A DNA stretch of 64,000 bases from Ceratopteris richardii (lineage: Eukaryota; Streptophyta; Polypodiopsida; Polypodiales; Pteridaceae), in contig CM035407.1 in assembly GCA_020310875.1 (NCBI GenBank), positions 73,995,404 through 74,059,403 of the forward strand. The letters run 5' to 3'. A program made the translations under genes and the position numbers. Below are positions 49,451 to 60,240 of the stretch, piece by piece (positions within the stretch are counted from its first letter, which is position 1; each line of letters opens with the position of its first letter). The notes under the pieces were generated by a model. The model saw only the letters and a program-made list of their open reading frames with translations. It was not told the origin of the DNA and ran no database searches.

Positions 49451-49919
49451 GTACAAATCACACCAGTAGAAACGCATGCTGCAGTAATTCGGACCCGATC
49501 CGATAAACAACTACAACCAGCAGCAGAATTATTTGAACCACGCATACACGAACAACAAAGGATGTACGATAAGGCTAGTCAATCGACCACTGTAGAACCT
49601 CCAGTCTTCCTAGATACTATTCCGGTGACCCAGACTCCGTTAACCAAGGAAGGAACACAACAACAAGATTTTAATTCAGCAGCAGACACATCATCTTCAG
49701 CAGGCGCATCATCTTCAGAATCTGTGGAAAATACAACCCAATCACAAAAGGCTTGGGAAATTTTATCTAAGGCATCTATCACTCTTCCTCTAGGCCAATT
49801 AATTGCACTAGTACCGGGGGTTCGACAGCAATTCCAACAACAGTTCAGTCCTATGCCTTCTTGCATTCCAGCGACAGCAACAATGCAACTGGAACCTGAT
49901 TCTACGGTCGATCGTTCAG

Positions 49920-52900
49920 TTCCTTTGATTACGGTATGGTATAAAAATCATAAAATCACATAGGTACTAATTGATGGAGGATCTAGTGTCAACATTGCTA
50001 CTGTTGCACTATGTAAAAGGTTAGGGTGGACCGAAATTGAACCAGTTCAGTTTTTTGTCAGAATGGCCGACCAATAAAGGGTCCATCCCATAGGACTTGT
50101 ACGAAATGTACCAATCACTTTACGAGGTACAACATTTAAAATGACCTTTGTCATACTAGATTTACCGGAATCCACTCTTGATTATAATCTCCTTTTCGGC
50201 CGACCTTGGCTGAAGCATGCTAAGGTGATACAGGATTGGTTTGCACAAGAACTCTCTTTCAAGGATAATAATCGTAAATACGTTGTAAAATTAGATGCTA
50301 TACAACCTTGCGAGTTGCATGCTAGACCGTATTTTGCGGAACCAGTCCATATGCTAGATGGGTTATCAGATGATGAAGAAGAAGAGTTTCTGAAAAATAA
50401 CATTGACTTGATCTCCCTAGGAACTGTTGATCTACAATCTTTTGTAGATAACTGGAATCCTACAGTGTGTATGGTGATGACTGTAACAGAAAAAGATATG
50501 AAAGAAGACAAGGCTACCATAGATGACGCTGATCTACAACAACTTTTTAAGCCATCTGAGAATACAGAGAAGCCTCGACAATTTTATGTTCCAGAAGATC
50601 AACTGACCACTTACAATTTAGGTGATGAAGAAAAACCACGACCTATTAAGATAAAGGAGAGCTTACTGGAATTATTTCAATCAGATCTAATCCAACTACT
50701 TCGAGAATTTTCTGATGTATTTGCATGGGATTACAAAGATATGAAGGGTTTGGACCCGCGCATCTATCAACACAAGGTCATGTTGAAGCCGGAAGCAAAA
50801 CCACTTAAGCAACCCAGCTACCAGATGAATCCAAGCTATGCATCACAGGTAAAGGCAGAACTTGTCAGACTACTCAAAGTCGGATTTATTGTACCAGTAG
50901 AGCATGCTGAATGGATCTCACCAATTGTTATTGTCCCTAAAAAGAATAAGCAATTACGAATATGTGTAGATTACCGGAAACTGAACGCAGCTACAGTGCC
51001 TGATCCATTTCCGCTACCTTTTCTTGACACAATGCTTGATAGAGTAGCAGGACATGAAATGTATTCATTTTTAGATGGGTACAGTGGATATAATCAAGTT
51101 AGAATGGCTGAACAAGATATACCGAAGACCGCCTTCATTACCAACTGGGGTGTTTTCACATGTATTGTTATGTGGTTTGGATTAAGAAATGCCCCAAGTA
51201 CATTCCAAAGGTGTATGCAAGAAATATTTTCTCCTTACCTTACCTCTTTTATGCAAGTATATCTTGATGATTTTTCAATTTTTGGTAAGATGATAGCACA
51301 CCTGTTCCATTTCCGGTGCTGCTTTGAAAAGTGCAGAGAATACAGACTCTGCTTGAACCCAAACAAATCTGTGTTTGCGGTTTCATGTGGCAAGCTACTT
51401 GGTCACATTGTATCTGCACAGGGCATACAGGTGGATCCAGATAAAACCACAGCTGTGTTAGAAGCACCTGAACCCACTACACCTAAGGAAGTAATGCGCT
51501 TCATGGGCCAAGTAAGATGGCATGGACGACACTTACGATGGCTTGCTCACTTGGCAATACCACTGAACAGATTAATCACCAAGACTCCTCGATAGTTTGA
51601 GTGGACTCAGGAATGTCAGATAGTCTTTGATCGTTTAAAATGTTTATTAACACAAGTTCCCATCTTACAGCCTCCCGACTAGGATCACCCCTTTCATATA
51701 TTTATTGATGCTTCAGATATAGCAATCGGCAGCGTTCTAAAGCAACAAACAAATAAGTGGTTCAGACCAATGTACTATGCAAGTCAAAGATTGGCCCCTG
51801 CTGAAAAGAATTACTCTGTAACAGAAAGAGAATGTCTAGGTCTAGTATATTCTGTCAAGAAATTCAGGCATTATTTACTGGGCCATAAATTTACTTTTCA
51901 TGTAGATCATAGTGCACTTGTCTATCTAGTTCGGCAACAGCATCTAGGAGGTCGATTAGCACGATGGGTCCTGCTTTTACAAGAGTTTGACTACGAAGTT
52001 ATTCATCGACCACGCAGTTCACATGCCTTAGCAGATTTTTTGTCTCGCTTAGATTCAGGTGAAGCTCCGGTCGGTGTACATGACACAACACCGGCAATTT
52101 ATGTCTCTGAACTAACTAATGATGAAATTACAGACCCGCCTATGCCATCTACATACTATGATCAAATATTGACCTTTCTTACTGATGGATGCCTTCCATC
52201 TCAGACTTCTACGGCAATACGCAAGAAAATTGCAATTTTTAGTCGCCGATTTCAGTTGATTGCTGGGGAATTATACTATATAGATCACACTAGAGTTTTA
52301 CTTCGTTGTATTTCACCACATGAAGTTAACTCAGTCATTAATTTGGCTCACTCAATTCCTTCCGGTGGCCATTTTGCTACAGACTTAACACACCGGAAAA
52401 TTTTGCAAAGTGGTCTTCGGTGGCCTACTATGTACAGAGATGTATCACAGTTTGTCAAACAATGTGATAGTTGTCAGAGATCTCGACAGCCCCTGCAACG
52501 TCATCTTTTCCCTCTACAACCTCTCTTGCCATTAGAACCTTTTCAGAAGTGGGGTCTAGATTTCATTGGCCCTATTACACCACAAGCAATCCTCAGTAAT
52601 AACCGTAATATTTTGACATGTACTGATTATGCTACTAGATGGGCAGAAGCCTGGGCTTTATGATCTCCTACAGCTGTTGCGGTAGCAAAGTGTCTGCTAA
52701 CCGATGTCTTTCCACGTTTTGGTTTACCACTGGAACTTCTTACAAATCAAGGCACTCATTTTGTCAACAATTTAATGAAAGTACTCACACATTCATTCCA
52801 GGTCACGCATAAGTTTAGTTCTCCTTATTATCCTCGTGCTAATGGTTTGGCTGAAAGTACAAACAAAACTTTGTTGAATATGCTTCGGAAATTGATTATG

Positions 52901-53419
52901 GAAGCACTGGAAAGATGGGATCAACTGCTACCTACAGTATTATGGGCATATTGGACTACATACAAGGTAACAACAGGATTAACCCCTTTCAAACTAGCTT
53001 ATGGATTAGAAGCAATAGCACCGATGGAGATAGTTATACCAAGTTTACGAGTAGCAATCACTCAGAAACTGCTACCTAAAGAATCACAGTCATTTCGGTT
53101 GGATACGCTCAGAGAATTAGACGAGCAACAATGGCACAGTTTTTTGACTATGCAGGAAGTACAGCTAAGACAAGCTCGAACACATGATCGATATCTAAAG
53201 ACTCCAATTTTTTCGGTGGGACAACTTGTACTCTTTTACAATGCAAAGTCGAATCGCTCTACTAGCAAATTCAAGTTGCGATGGTTTGGCCCCTACCGAA
53301 TTTCTGAACAAGTGGGCCCAGTAACTTTTTGGTTGACTACGTTGACCGGAATCCCTCTTCCGAAAGTCATCAACAGTTCGAAGCTGCGGTCATATCAACA
53401 CACATCTAACCCGCACTGA
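49920..53419 (+). pseudogene. pol: Gypsy-3 pol region: protease, RT, RNase H, integrase (broken)
   Basis: The protease (LIDGGSSVNIAT near 49970) is followed by reverse transcriptase (about 50780-51400, with LRICVDYRKLNAATVPDPFP and VYLDDFSIFG), RNase H (about 51700-52060, ending HALADFLSRL), and integrase with a zinc finger (HFATDLTHRKIL...CDSCQRSR near 52370-52490) and a DDE core (WGLDFIGPI near 52550 to ANGLAESTNKTLLN near 52840). The end lacks a chromodomain. The region is broken in several places. Confidence 0.9.
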
Positions 53420-53695
53420 AACGTTTTGCGGTTGGCCGCATCTTTTGGCGTTCACTTTTCTTTTCTTTTCTTTTCTTTTATTTTGCGTGCTTAATAAAAT
53501 AAATCTGTAAATATCCGCGTTTTAATACCTAATTATGTCCAGAGCCGCCCTACCCTTTCCAACTACTCACGCATGCACACCGAAGTTAAGAATTATAATT
53601 TCAATACCTCGCGATGATTAGTCATCCTTCATTGCTCTCCCCTAACACATCTACTTAAACTTTTCTGTTTCGCCGAAAATCGCTTTTGTGTTTGT

Positions 53696-55733
53696 GTGAT
53701 TTGTGCTCTGAGTGCTTACCCTGCGCTCTGTTTGCTTGTCCTTACTGTCTTCGTGTGCGCCATGGAAGCTTTGGCTAACAATGCCGCCTTCCGTGATGGA
53801 CTCCCTGTAGACATAGGAGAGTTCCTGCACATTCGTGGGTTATCTAACTTCGCTGAACTGCCTTGGCATTTAGTGGAGTCCCACCCATTCTTCGCCCAAT
53901 CATCTCCGCCATCGCCAACACACCGACCACCGAGCAGAGTTGGCCGATCACCTCCCTCCCATCCCGTACACTTATCACATTCCAAGCTTTTGCAGAAGCC
54001 TTTAAACTCCCTTCGCAAGGTCGGGAAAATGGCCCGAGTCTGCCAGTCGCTAGAATGGTAGAGTTATTTCCTAGGTATTCATCAAACGAGTATGCGATTC
54101 TCTGCCGACCGAAACCAGAAAGATCAGCTCTCCAGTTCTTAGTAGCCATTCTCAACCTACAGAAACGCACCTATGGAATATCCCGCCCCTTTTACTCCGC
54201 CATAGTATTAGCTGCGCAAGAACCAGTCAACTTCGCATCCTTCTTCTTCCACCGCATTCATCGAGAGTGCGTATCCATTATTAAACAGGCAAACAAGGGA
54301 GGCATGCCAAGGTCCAGATTGCCGCACCTCCTATCATTCCTTTTTCCACTGATACTTGCAGCACAACCACCACCCCGAGGGCCTGTTCTACGACATGAAG
54401 AATCTGTACAACTATGGGACGATGAGGAAGAAGATGAAGAGGAGCTAAACCAACTATTCCGCAGAAAGAGGATCAGAATCAATTCTTCAGAGAGTGAAGC
54501 ACAAGGATCTTCCAAAGGAAACAAAGATGAAGACAAAGAAGAAGCAAAACAGGACGAAGAAACATTCCACGACACCACAACATCGATGTAACATGAATCC
54601 TCCGCACAATCATCTTCCCAGGAGCAACAAGAACAAGAAAATCATACGGAAGCCGACACAACCTCTACCGAAGAAGCATCACAGCAACAGTCTGAAAGAA
54701 GCATTCGAAAGGCTGCTTAAGGCAGTTGAGTCCACAGTCGCAGACACTGCACAACAAAACGTAGATAAGGTAACATCTCAGACTATCCTTCCCACTCCCC
54801 CACCGGAACCACCAATCGACCCCATTATCCCCATCCAACCCATCCAACCCAACGAAACCACTGATTCTTCATCCTCATCCCTCAACTACTCTCCACCGAA
54901 CTCCCAACAACTGCTCACTGCCTCCTCATCCCAACCACGATCTCAGCTGCCACTTCCGTCGATTCCCATAATTTCTGATTTGGCCAACATGGGTCAATTA
55001 CTCATTAACCTATCACAGCAACTACCAATCCAAATGAAAGAAGCCACTGACAGCATCTGCAATGAGCTACAACACAAGGTGGACGTTCTAGAAGCAGACA
55101 TCACGCCACCGCAAGAAGAGATAAATGCAGTTAAAGCCAAAAACCATCAGCTCAACTCATAGATTGCCAATCTCCAAGCTCAACTTGCAGAACAACAGAC
55201 GATTACCAATCAGAGAGATGCGGCCGTGGCGAAACTCACAAAGAAAGAAGAGTTATTACAGATTGCAAATGAAGAAACCAGTAAAATGAAGCAAGATATC
55301 CAAGACAAAGAAGATGCGAGGATCGCCTTAGGAAACTTGCTCGAAGAAACGAGAATTCAGCTACAAGAATTAGTGCAGCAAAACCAAGAACAGCAGAGGC
55401 AGGCTAAAAGAATAGAAGAAGAACTTTAGAGAACCCATGAAAATTTAGCAGATGTTAACAATATGCTCAAACATTACTTAACCAAGGAAGCGTAGACACA
55501 GAAACTAATTGCAGATCTCAGACACGAAAAAGAATCATATACAAGAACAGTAAACTTTCAGATTCAAGAAATCGAAAGAAGAGAAAATCAACTGGAAAAT
55601 CAGAAGGAAAGAGTACAAAAGATGGAATAACAGATTGCCGAAATGAAGACATCGAGAGATGCGGCGTTGGCAAACGAGTTTTATTTACAGGAAGCCTTTT
55701 CTGCAGACCCAAGCAGAAATTTCGCTCAATGAA
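53696..55733 (+). pseudogene. Gypsy-3 extra 3' coding region of unknown role
   Basis: Downstream of pol lies a Pro/Ser-rich segment, then a helical domain (about 54060-54360, with ALQFLVAILNLQKRTYG and SRLPHLLSFLFPLIL), a long acidic tract (EEEDEEEL), a Pro/Ser-rich linker and a long Gln/Glu/Lys-rich coiled coil (about 55050-55700). Athila and Tat relatives carry an extra reading frame in this place, sometimes called env-like. I see no convincing envelope signature such as paired transmembrane segments. The region is broken. Confidence 0.6.
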
Positions 55734-55836
55734 GCTATAGCTCTAAGTTCGGTACAAATAGATGCACAGTTAATAGAATCGAACACCCTAAAACAGTTAA
55801 GAAAAAGATTGCCCGAACCTTTAGATTAGCTAGGAA

Positions 55837-55909
55837 TATGTACTTAGAAGGAATTATAGTTGAGCAGTAGTCTTTTGTAAAACCTGCAGGTTCGAGTCCA
55901 CCGTGCATG
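55837..55909 (+). other. tRNA-like sequence before the Gypsy-3 3' LTR
   Basis: The stretch is 73 bases long, with a possible 7-bp acceptor stem (TATGTAC with GTGCATG, two G-T pairs), a loop-like CTTTTGTAA (anticodon TGT, threonine, if real) and the T-loop signature GGTTCGAGTCC, followed by CCA-like GCCA. The D, anticodon and T stems pair poorly, so it is at best a decayed tRNA or tRNA-derived piece. It occupies the place where a polypurine tract is expected. Confidence 0.35.
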
Positions 55910-55913
55910 CCAG

Positions 55914-56772
55914 TGTTAGTCGGCCGCCGGATTGGAAGATTGTATAACTGAAATCTTGCTTCACAGGTGCAAAAGGTTGTTACGCAGGCACGATGTATTC
56001 TTTTATATAAAGCAATGAAAGAAAAGACGCGCGAGAGAGAGACGATTCGTGGAATCACCAGACTGTTCGTCTGGGGGATTGTCTGAACGCTGCTATAGCG
56101 CTGTTGTCTAATTTCTGCGTACTCTGATTGTATTGTGTGTATCTGTGTTTTGTTACCTATCGATCTCTCTTGGGGTTGCGAGTTCTATTTGCATCTAATA
56201 GATCGTGAACTGTTGTCTGAGTAAGTTGTTTGTGAATCTCTATTGGGTTATGGTGTTAGTTCGCGCATTGTCTGTTACCCCTTCTTGGAATGTTCTGCCA
56301 GTGGTCGGTGAAGTCTGATGCAACTGTGGTAGCGTTCTGGTATTCAGATCTGTACGGTGTTGTCTGCAGTATTGGAATCTGTCTTCATACGGTAAAGTTA
56401 AGTACAGTAAGGGTCTTCTAAGTTGCGCACTAAGTTTTCAGTACGGTCTGTTTGAACTATCGAGTTCTTTGTGTCTACGGTGTTTCAGTGAAGGTTGAAC
56501 GAATACTCGTTTTTGGTATTTCCAGTAAGTTTATGTGTATATGAAACATAGCATCTTAGCGTATTCGGTGCACACTGTTGAGCTAAGACTGTGAATGGTA
56601 ATGTCTAAGTACAGCAGATTTTGTTAGAGTTCTCAGCAGTAGTCTATTGCTGAGTAGTGGGTTTGGGAACTAAGTACACGGCATCTGTATAACAGACCCC
56701 TTCCACTCCCAAGAATCCAAGAATAACTTAAACGCACTTCTGATAGTTAGAACGAAGCAACAACGTTTAATA
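55914..56772 (+). repeat. Gypsy-3 3' LTR
   Basis: It is paired with 46795-47655 and has the same TATA region near 56001-56012. Its end abuts GCAT and the resumed satellite. Confidence 0.92.
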
Positions 56773-58404
56773 GCATACACACATGCATGCATATGCATAC
56801 ACACAATGTATATGCACACACAATGCATATGCATACACACATACACAATGCATACACATACACACATGCACATCCGTACACACATACACAATGTAAATGC
56901 ATACACACAATGCAAATTCATACACACAATGCAAATGCATACACAATGCATAGGCATACACACATGCATGCATATGCATACCCACATGCATGCATATGCA
57001 TACACACATGCATATGCATACAAACATACACAATGCATACACACATACATGCATATGCATACACACATGCATGCATATGCATACACACATGCATGCATAT
57101 GCATACATACATGCATGAATATGCATATACACATGCATGCATATGCATACATACAATGCATATGCATACACACATGCATACATATGCATACACACATGCA
57201 TACATATGCATACACACATGCATATGCATACATACATACACAATGCATACACACATACACAATGCATACACACATACATGCGTATGCATACACACATGCA
57301 TGCATATGCATACACAGAATGCATATGCATACACACATACACAATGCATACACACATACACAATGTATATGCATAACACACATACATGCATATGCATACA
57401 CACAATGCATATGCATACATACATACACCCATATGCATACACACATGCACATGCATACACACATGCACATGCGTACACACATGCATACACACATGCACAT
57501 GCGTACACACATGCACACACATGCATATGCATACACATGCATATGCATACACACATAGACAATGCATATGCATACACACATGCATATGCGTACACACATA
57601 CACAATGCATATGGGTACACACATACACAATGCATATGCATACACACAATGCATATGCATACACACATGCATATGCATGCACACATACACAATGCATACA
57701 CACATACAGGATGCATACACACATACATGCATATGAATACACACATACACAATGCATATGCATACGCACAATGCATATGCATACACACATGCATATGCAT
57801 ACACACATACACAATGCATACACACATACACAATGCATACACACATACACAATGCATACACACATACACACATACATACAATGCATACACACATACACAA
57901 TCCATACACACATACACAATGCATACACACATACATGCATATGCATACACACATACACACATACATACAATGCATACACACATACACAATGCATACACAC
58001 ATACATGCATATGCATACACACATGCATGCATATGCATACACACATACACAATGCATATGCATACACACATACACATGCATATGCATACACATGCATATG
58101 CATACACATGCATATGCATACACTTGCCTATGCATATGCATACACATGCATATGCATACACATGCATATGCATACACATGCATATGCATACACATGCATA
58201 TGCATACACATGCATATGCATACACATGCATATGCATACACATGCATATGCATACACATGCATATGCATATGCATACACACATGCATATGCATACACACA
58301 TGCATATGCATACGAACATGCATATGCATAGACACATGCATATGCATACACAATGCATATGCATACAAACATGCATATGCATACACACATGTATATGCAT
58401 ACAC
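56773..58404. repeat. ATGCATATGCATACACAC-type satellite array, right half
   Basis: It is the same array as 44775-46794. Near 58070-58270 it becomes a regular 14-base repeat (ATGCATATGCATACAC). It ends at ACACAG, which is also a plausible splice acceptor for the next exon. Confidence 0.95.
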
Positions 58405-58406
58405 AG

Positions 58407-59141
58407 ATTGGATCAGATGGGATCTTCACATTGGATGAGATGGGAACTCCACATACACCTTGGGGAGCACATGACCATGACAACTCCAAAATATATCACA
58501 TACGTAATGGAGCTCTAGTCATGGATGGAGCCAGGAAGTCAATGCGTCAGCGCATTCGACAACTTTGCTCCATAGAATTTGGACATTTTGTAATGCTAAA
58601 ATGGAGCGAACAGGATAGGGATTCCAAAAACTATATCACACAATCGATATATCAAGAGTACCGGCCAGCACCTTGGAATCCTTTTGTGAGTTCGGAATGG
58701 ATTCAGCATACGGCACGTGAGGTGATGTCTCATCAACGGTCTGAAGCTCGCGATGCTTTTAGAGCAGGCTTACCGAAGCTTGTGTGGTTAGATGTTGAAG
58801 ACTGGGAATCGGTTCAGGATGAGCAGCAACATATTCCTGATCGATATCGTCAACAGAGAGATGTGATGGCCATACGTTTGGGTATGGTTGGAACATCGCA
58901 TTTAGGTGGCGGCGATTATGATAGTATGCGCTACCAATTTGTAAGTATCATGTTAATTATTGAATTTGTTTGTGTTCAGCACATCATGTATGTTCATCTA
59001 ACATTTTTCATATTTATTATAGGAGTTGGCCGTGGGTCATCCTCCGACGTGAACCGAAGAATCTTACGGATATCCTCATGGATTGGCAACACTGTTGCAA
59101 GACTTAGAGGGACGCGGTGCAATCATTTCATGGGAGAATAT
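58407..59141 (+). pseudogene. 3' exons of the gene carried by the CACTA element
   Basis: The first exon (58407-58940) is open for 178 codons, with RKSMRQRIRQLCSIEFGHFV, PAPWNPFVSSEWIQ and RYRQQRDVMAIRLGM as landmarks. It ends at the donor CAATTT/GTAAGT. The acceptor TTATTATAG ends at 59022, and the next exon continues in frame with ELAVGHPP, meets a TGA at 59050-59052 and then stays open (TEESYGYPHGLATLLQDLEG) to 59141. I do not recognise the family. The normal codon use, introns and lone stop suggest a captured gene or an accessory CACTA gene that has recently decayed. Confidence 0.5.
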
Positions 59142-59680
59142 ATGATTAGGCAAACTTATAGCTTGGTTTCATATTTTTAGTTGTTGTTTATAAATTTCAT
59201 GTCAATTTATCTCATTTTACACATGCTTTGTTGCAGGATTGCAGGTGTAAATGTTTTGATCCCCTTACGTATATGTATGGTAGTGCTTTGCCACAATTTC
59301 GTATTACACTCCTATGTGGCAATGTTGTATCATAATTTTGTATTTGATTCCTATATGGAACTGCTTTGTCACATTGCCACAATTTTGTATTACACTCCTA
59401 GGTGGCAATGATGTACCATAATTTTGTATTCGATTTCTATATGGAAGTGCTTTGTCACACTCTTGTACATCCTTCATTTATGGAATATACAAATTTTGTT
59501 ACATTATTCATGGTTCATTTTTGCTCATATAAAATCAAGTTTTGGTTGCCATTAGAGTACATAACATATGTACTCGGTTTAGAGTTGGGCAAAGTGTATT
59601 GTCTTTTGCTAAACAACATTATGCTGTAGCAAAAGACAACACACTCTGCCGAAAACAAATTGTGCAGATATGGTCGTCAG
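59142..59680. other. Non-coding 3' part of the CACTA element
   Basis: This is T-rich sequence with two to three imperfect copies of a phrase like GCCACAATTTTGTATTACACTCCTA (59290-59420). An 18-base inverted repeat (GTGTATTGTCTTTTGCTA against its near complement) sits at about 59597-59645. Confidence 0.5.
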
Positions 59681-59933
59681 TATGCCCAATAGAGTCATCA
59701 GTATGGGCGTTGGTACACCCAGTAGAGTTGTTGGTATGGGCGTCGGTATGAGCCTCGGTATTAGCGATGATTATACTGATGATTGTACCGACGATTGTAC
59801 CGACGTGCATACCGATGCTCAAGCTGACACTTATACTGACGCCCATACCGGCGTTATGTTTCCGACGCCCATACCGACCGCGACACCAACGTCGCGGAAC
59901 AATTATCCCCGTTCATTTTCCTCGGTAGCAACC
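59681..59933. repeat. CACTA right subterminal repeats
   Basis: Many GTCGGTATG, ACCGACG and CATACCG motifs in both orientations. They match the left subterminal region in kind. Confidence 0.85.
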
Positions 59934-59960
59934 TCGGTATATCCTCGATATGTTGTAGTG
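59934..59960 (-). repeat. CACTA right terminal inverted repeat
   Basis: It is the reverse complement of 44138-44164 with three mismatches. It is followed by AAA. Confidence 0.95.
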
Positions 59961-59963
59961 AAA

Positions 59964-60240
59964 AGAGAGATTGAGAAATAATTTGAATCTCTATCTGAGC
60001 ATGACAATCGATGTTTGATGCATGAAAGGGTGTTCTTGTTTCTACAAGCAATAGATGTTAGAGCCCAACCAGAATTAATTCCACTCCTCCAAGAAATGGA
60101 GTCGGAATCGTAGTTGACAGAGAATTAGACACATCCATGAAGCTGTGAGAAGATATGTCAAGAAGCGACAAACAGTGGAAAAATTTCTTGATGATTGGAA
60201 AGCTGACAATCATGCAAATGAAGAAGATGTGTAAATTCCA
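59964..60240 (+). pseudogene. gag-like relic, right of the CACTA insertion
   Basis: It continues the disrupted target sequence, with LFLQAIDVRAQPELIPLLQ as its best-preserved part. It is a degenerate fossil of tentative retroelement origin. Confidence 0.4.

Larger units (their letters stand above)
46795..56772 (+). mobile_element. Gypsy-3: Ty3/Gypsy, Tat/Athila-like, broken, with extra 3' coding region
   Basis: It is 9,978 bases long, with LTRs of about 860 bases and a short GCAT duplication at both ends (46791-46794 and 56773-56776) inside the satellite array. The primer site is of the TAGCGCCGTCTGTGGGAA type, used by non-chromodomain plant Gypsy clades. No chromodomain follows integrase, and about 2.3 kb of extra coding sequence lies between pol and the 3' LTR. 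The LTRs differ by roughly 3-5% by eye. The coding region is broken in several places. Confidence 0.93.
44138..59960 (+). mobile_element. CACTA (En/Spm) DNA transposon, 15.8 kb, complete ends
   Basis: The left end starts CACTACAACATACC and the right end closes TATGTTGTAGTG. The terminal inverted repeats match at 24 of 27 positions, and AAA flanks both sides (44135-44137 and 59961-59963), the 3-bp target duplication expected of CACTA. Subterminal regions (44160-44340 and 59680-59940) are crowded with TCGGTATG-type motifs in both orientations, the usual transposase-binding arrangement. No transposase was found inside, so it is non-autonomous. Instead it carries exons of an unrecognised gene around a giant intron containing the satellite array and Gypsy-3. 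About 5.8 kb would remain without Gypsy-3. Confidence 0.92.

Noticed and set aside
53716-53780. Signal-peptide-like hydrophobic start in the Gypsy-3 3' region
   Set aside because: The hydrophobic stretch is short and upstream of a likely later start; there are no other envelope features.
53844-54170. Minus-strand frames across the Gypsy-3 3' region
   Set aside because: They are shadows of the plus-strand coding region, with no independent domain.
44775-58404. CRISPR-like array of regularly spaced repeats
   Set aside because: The units are tandem without unique spacers, and the genome is plant nuclear.
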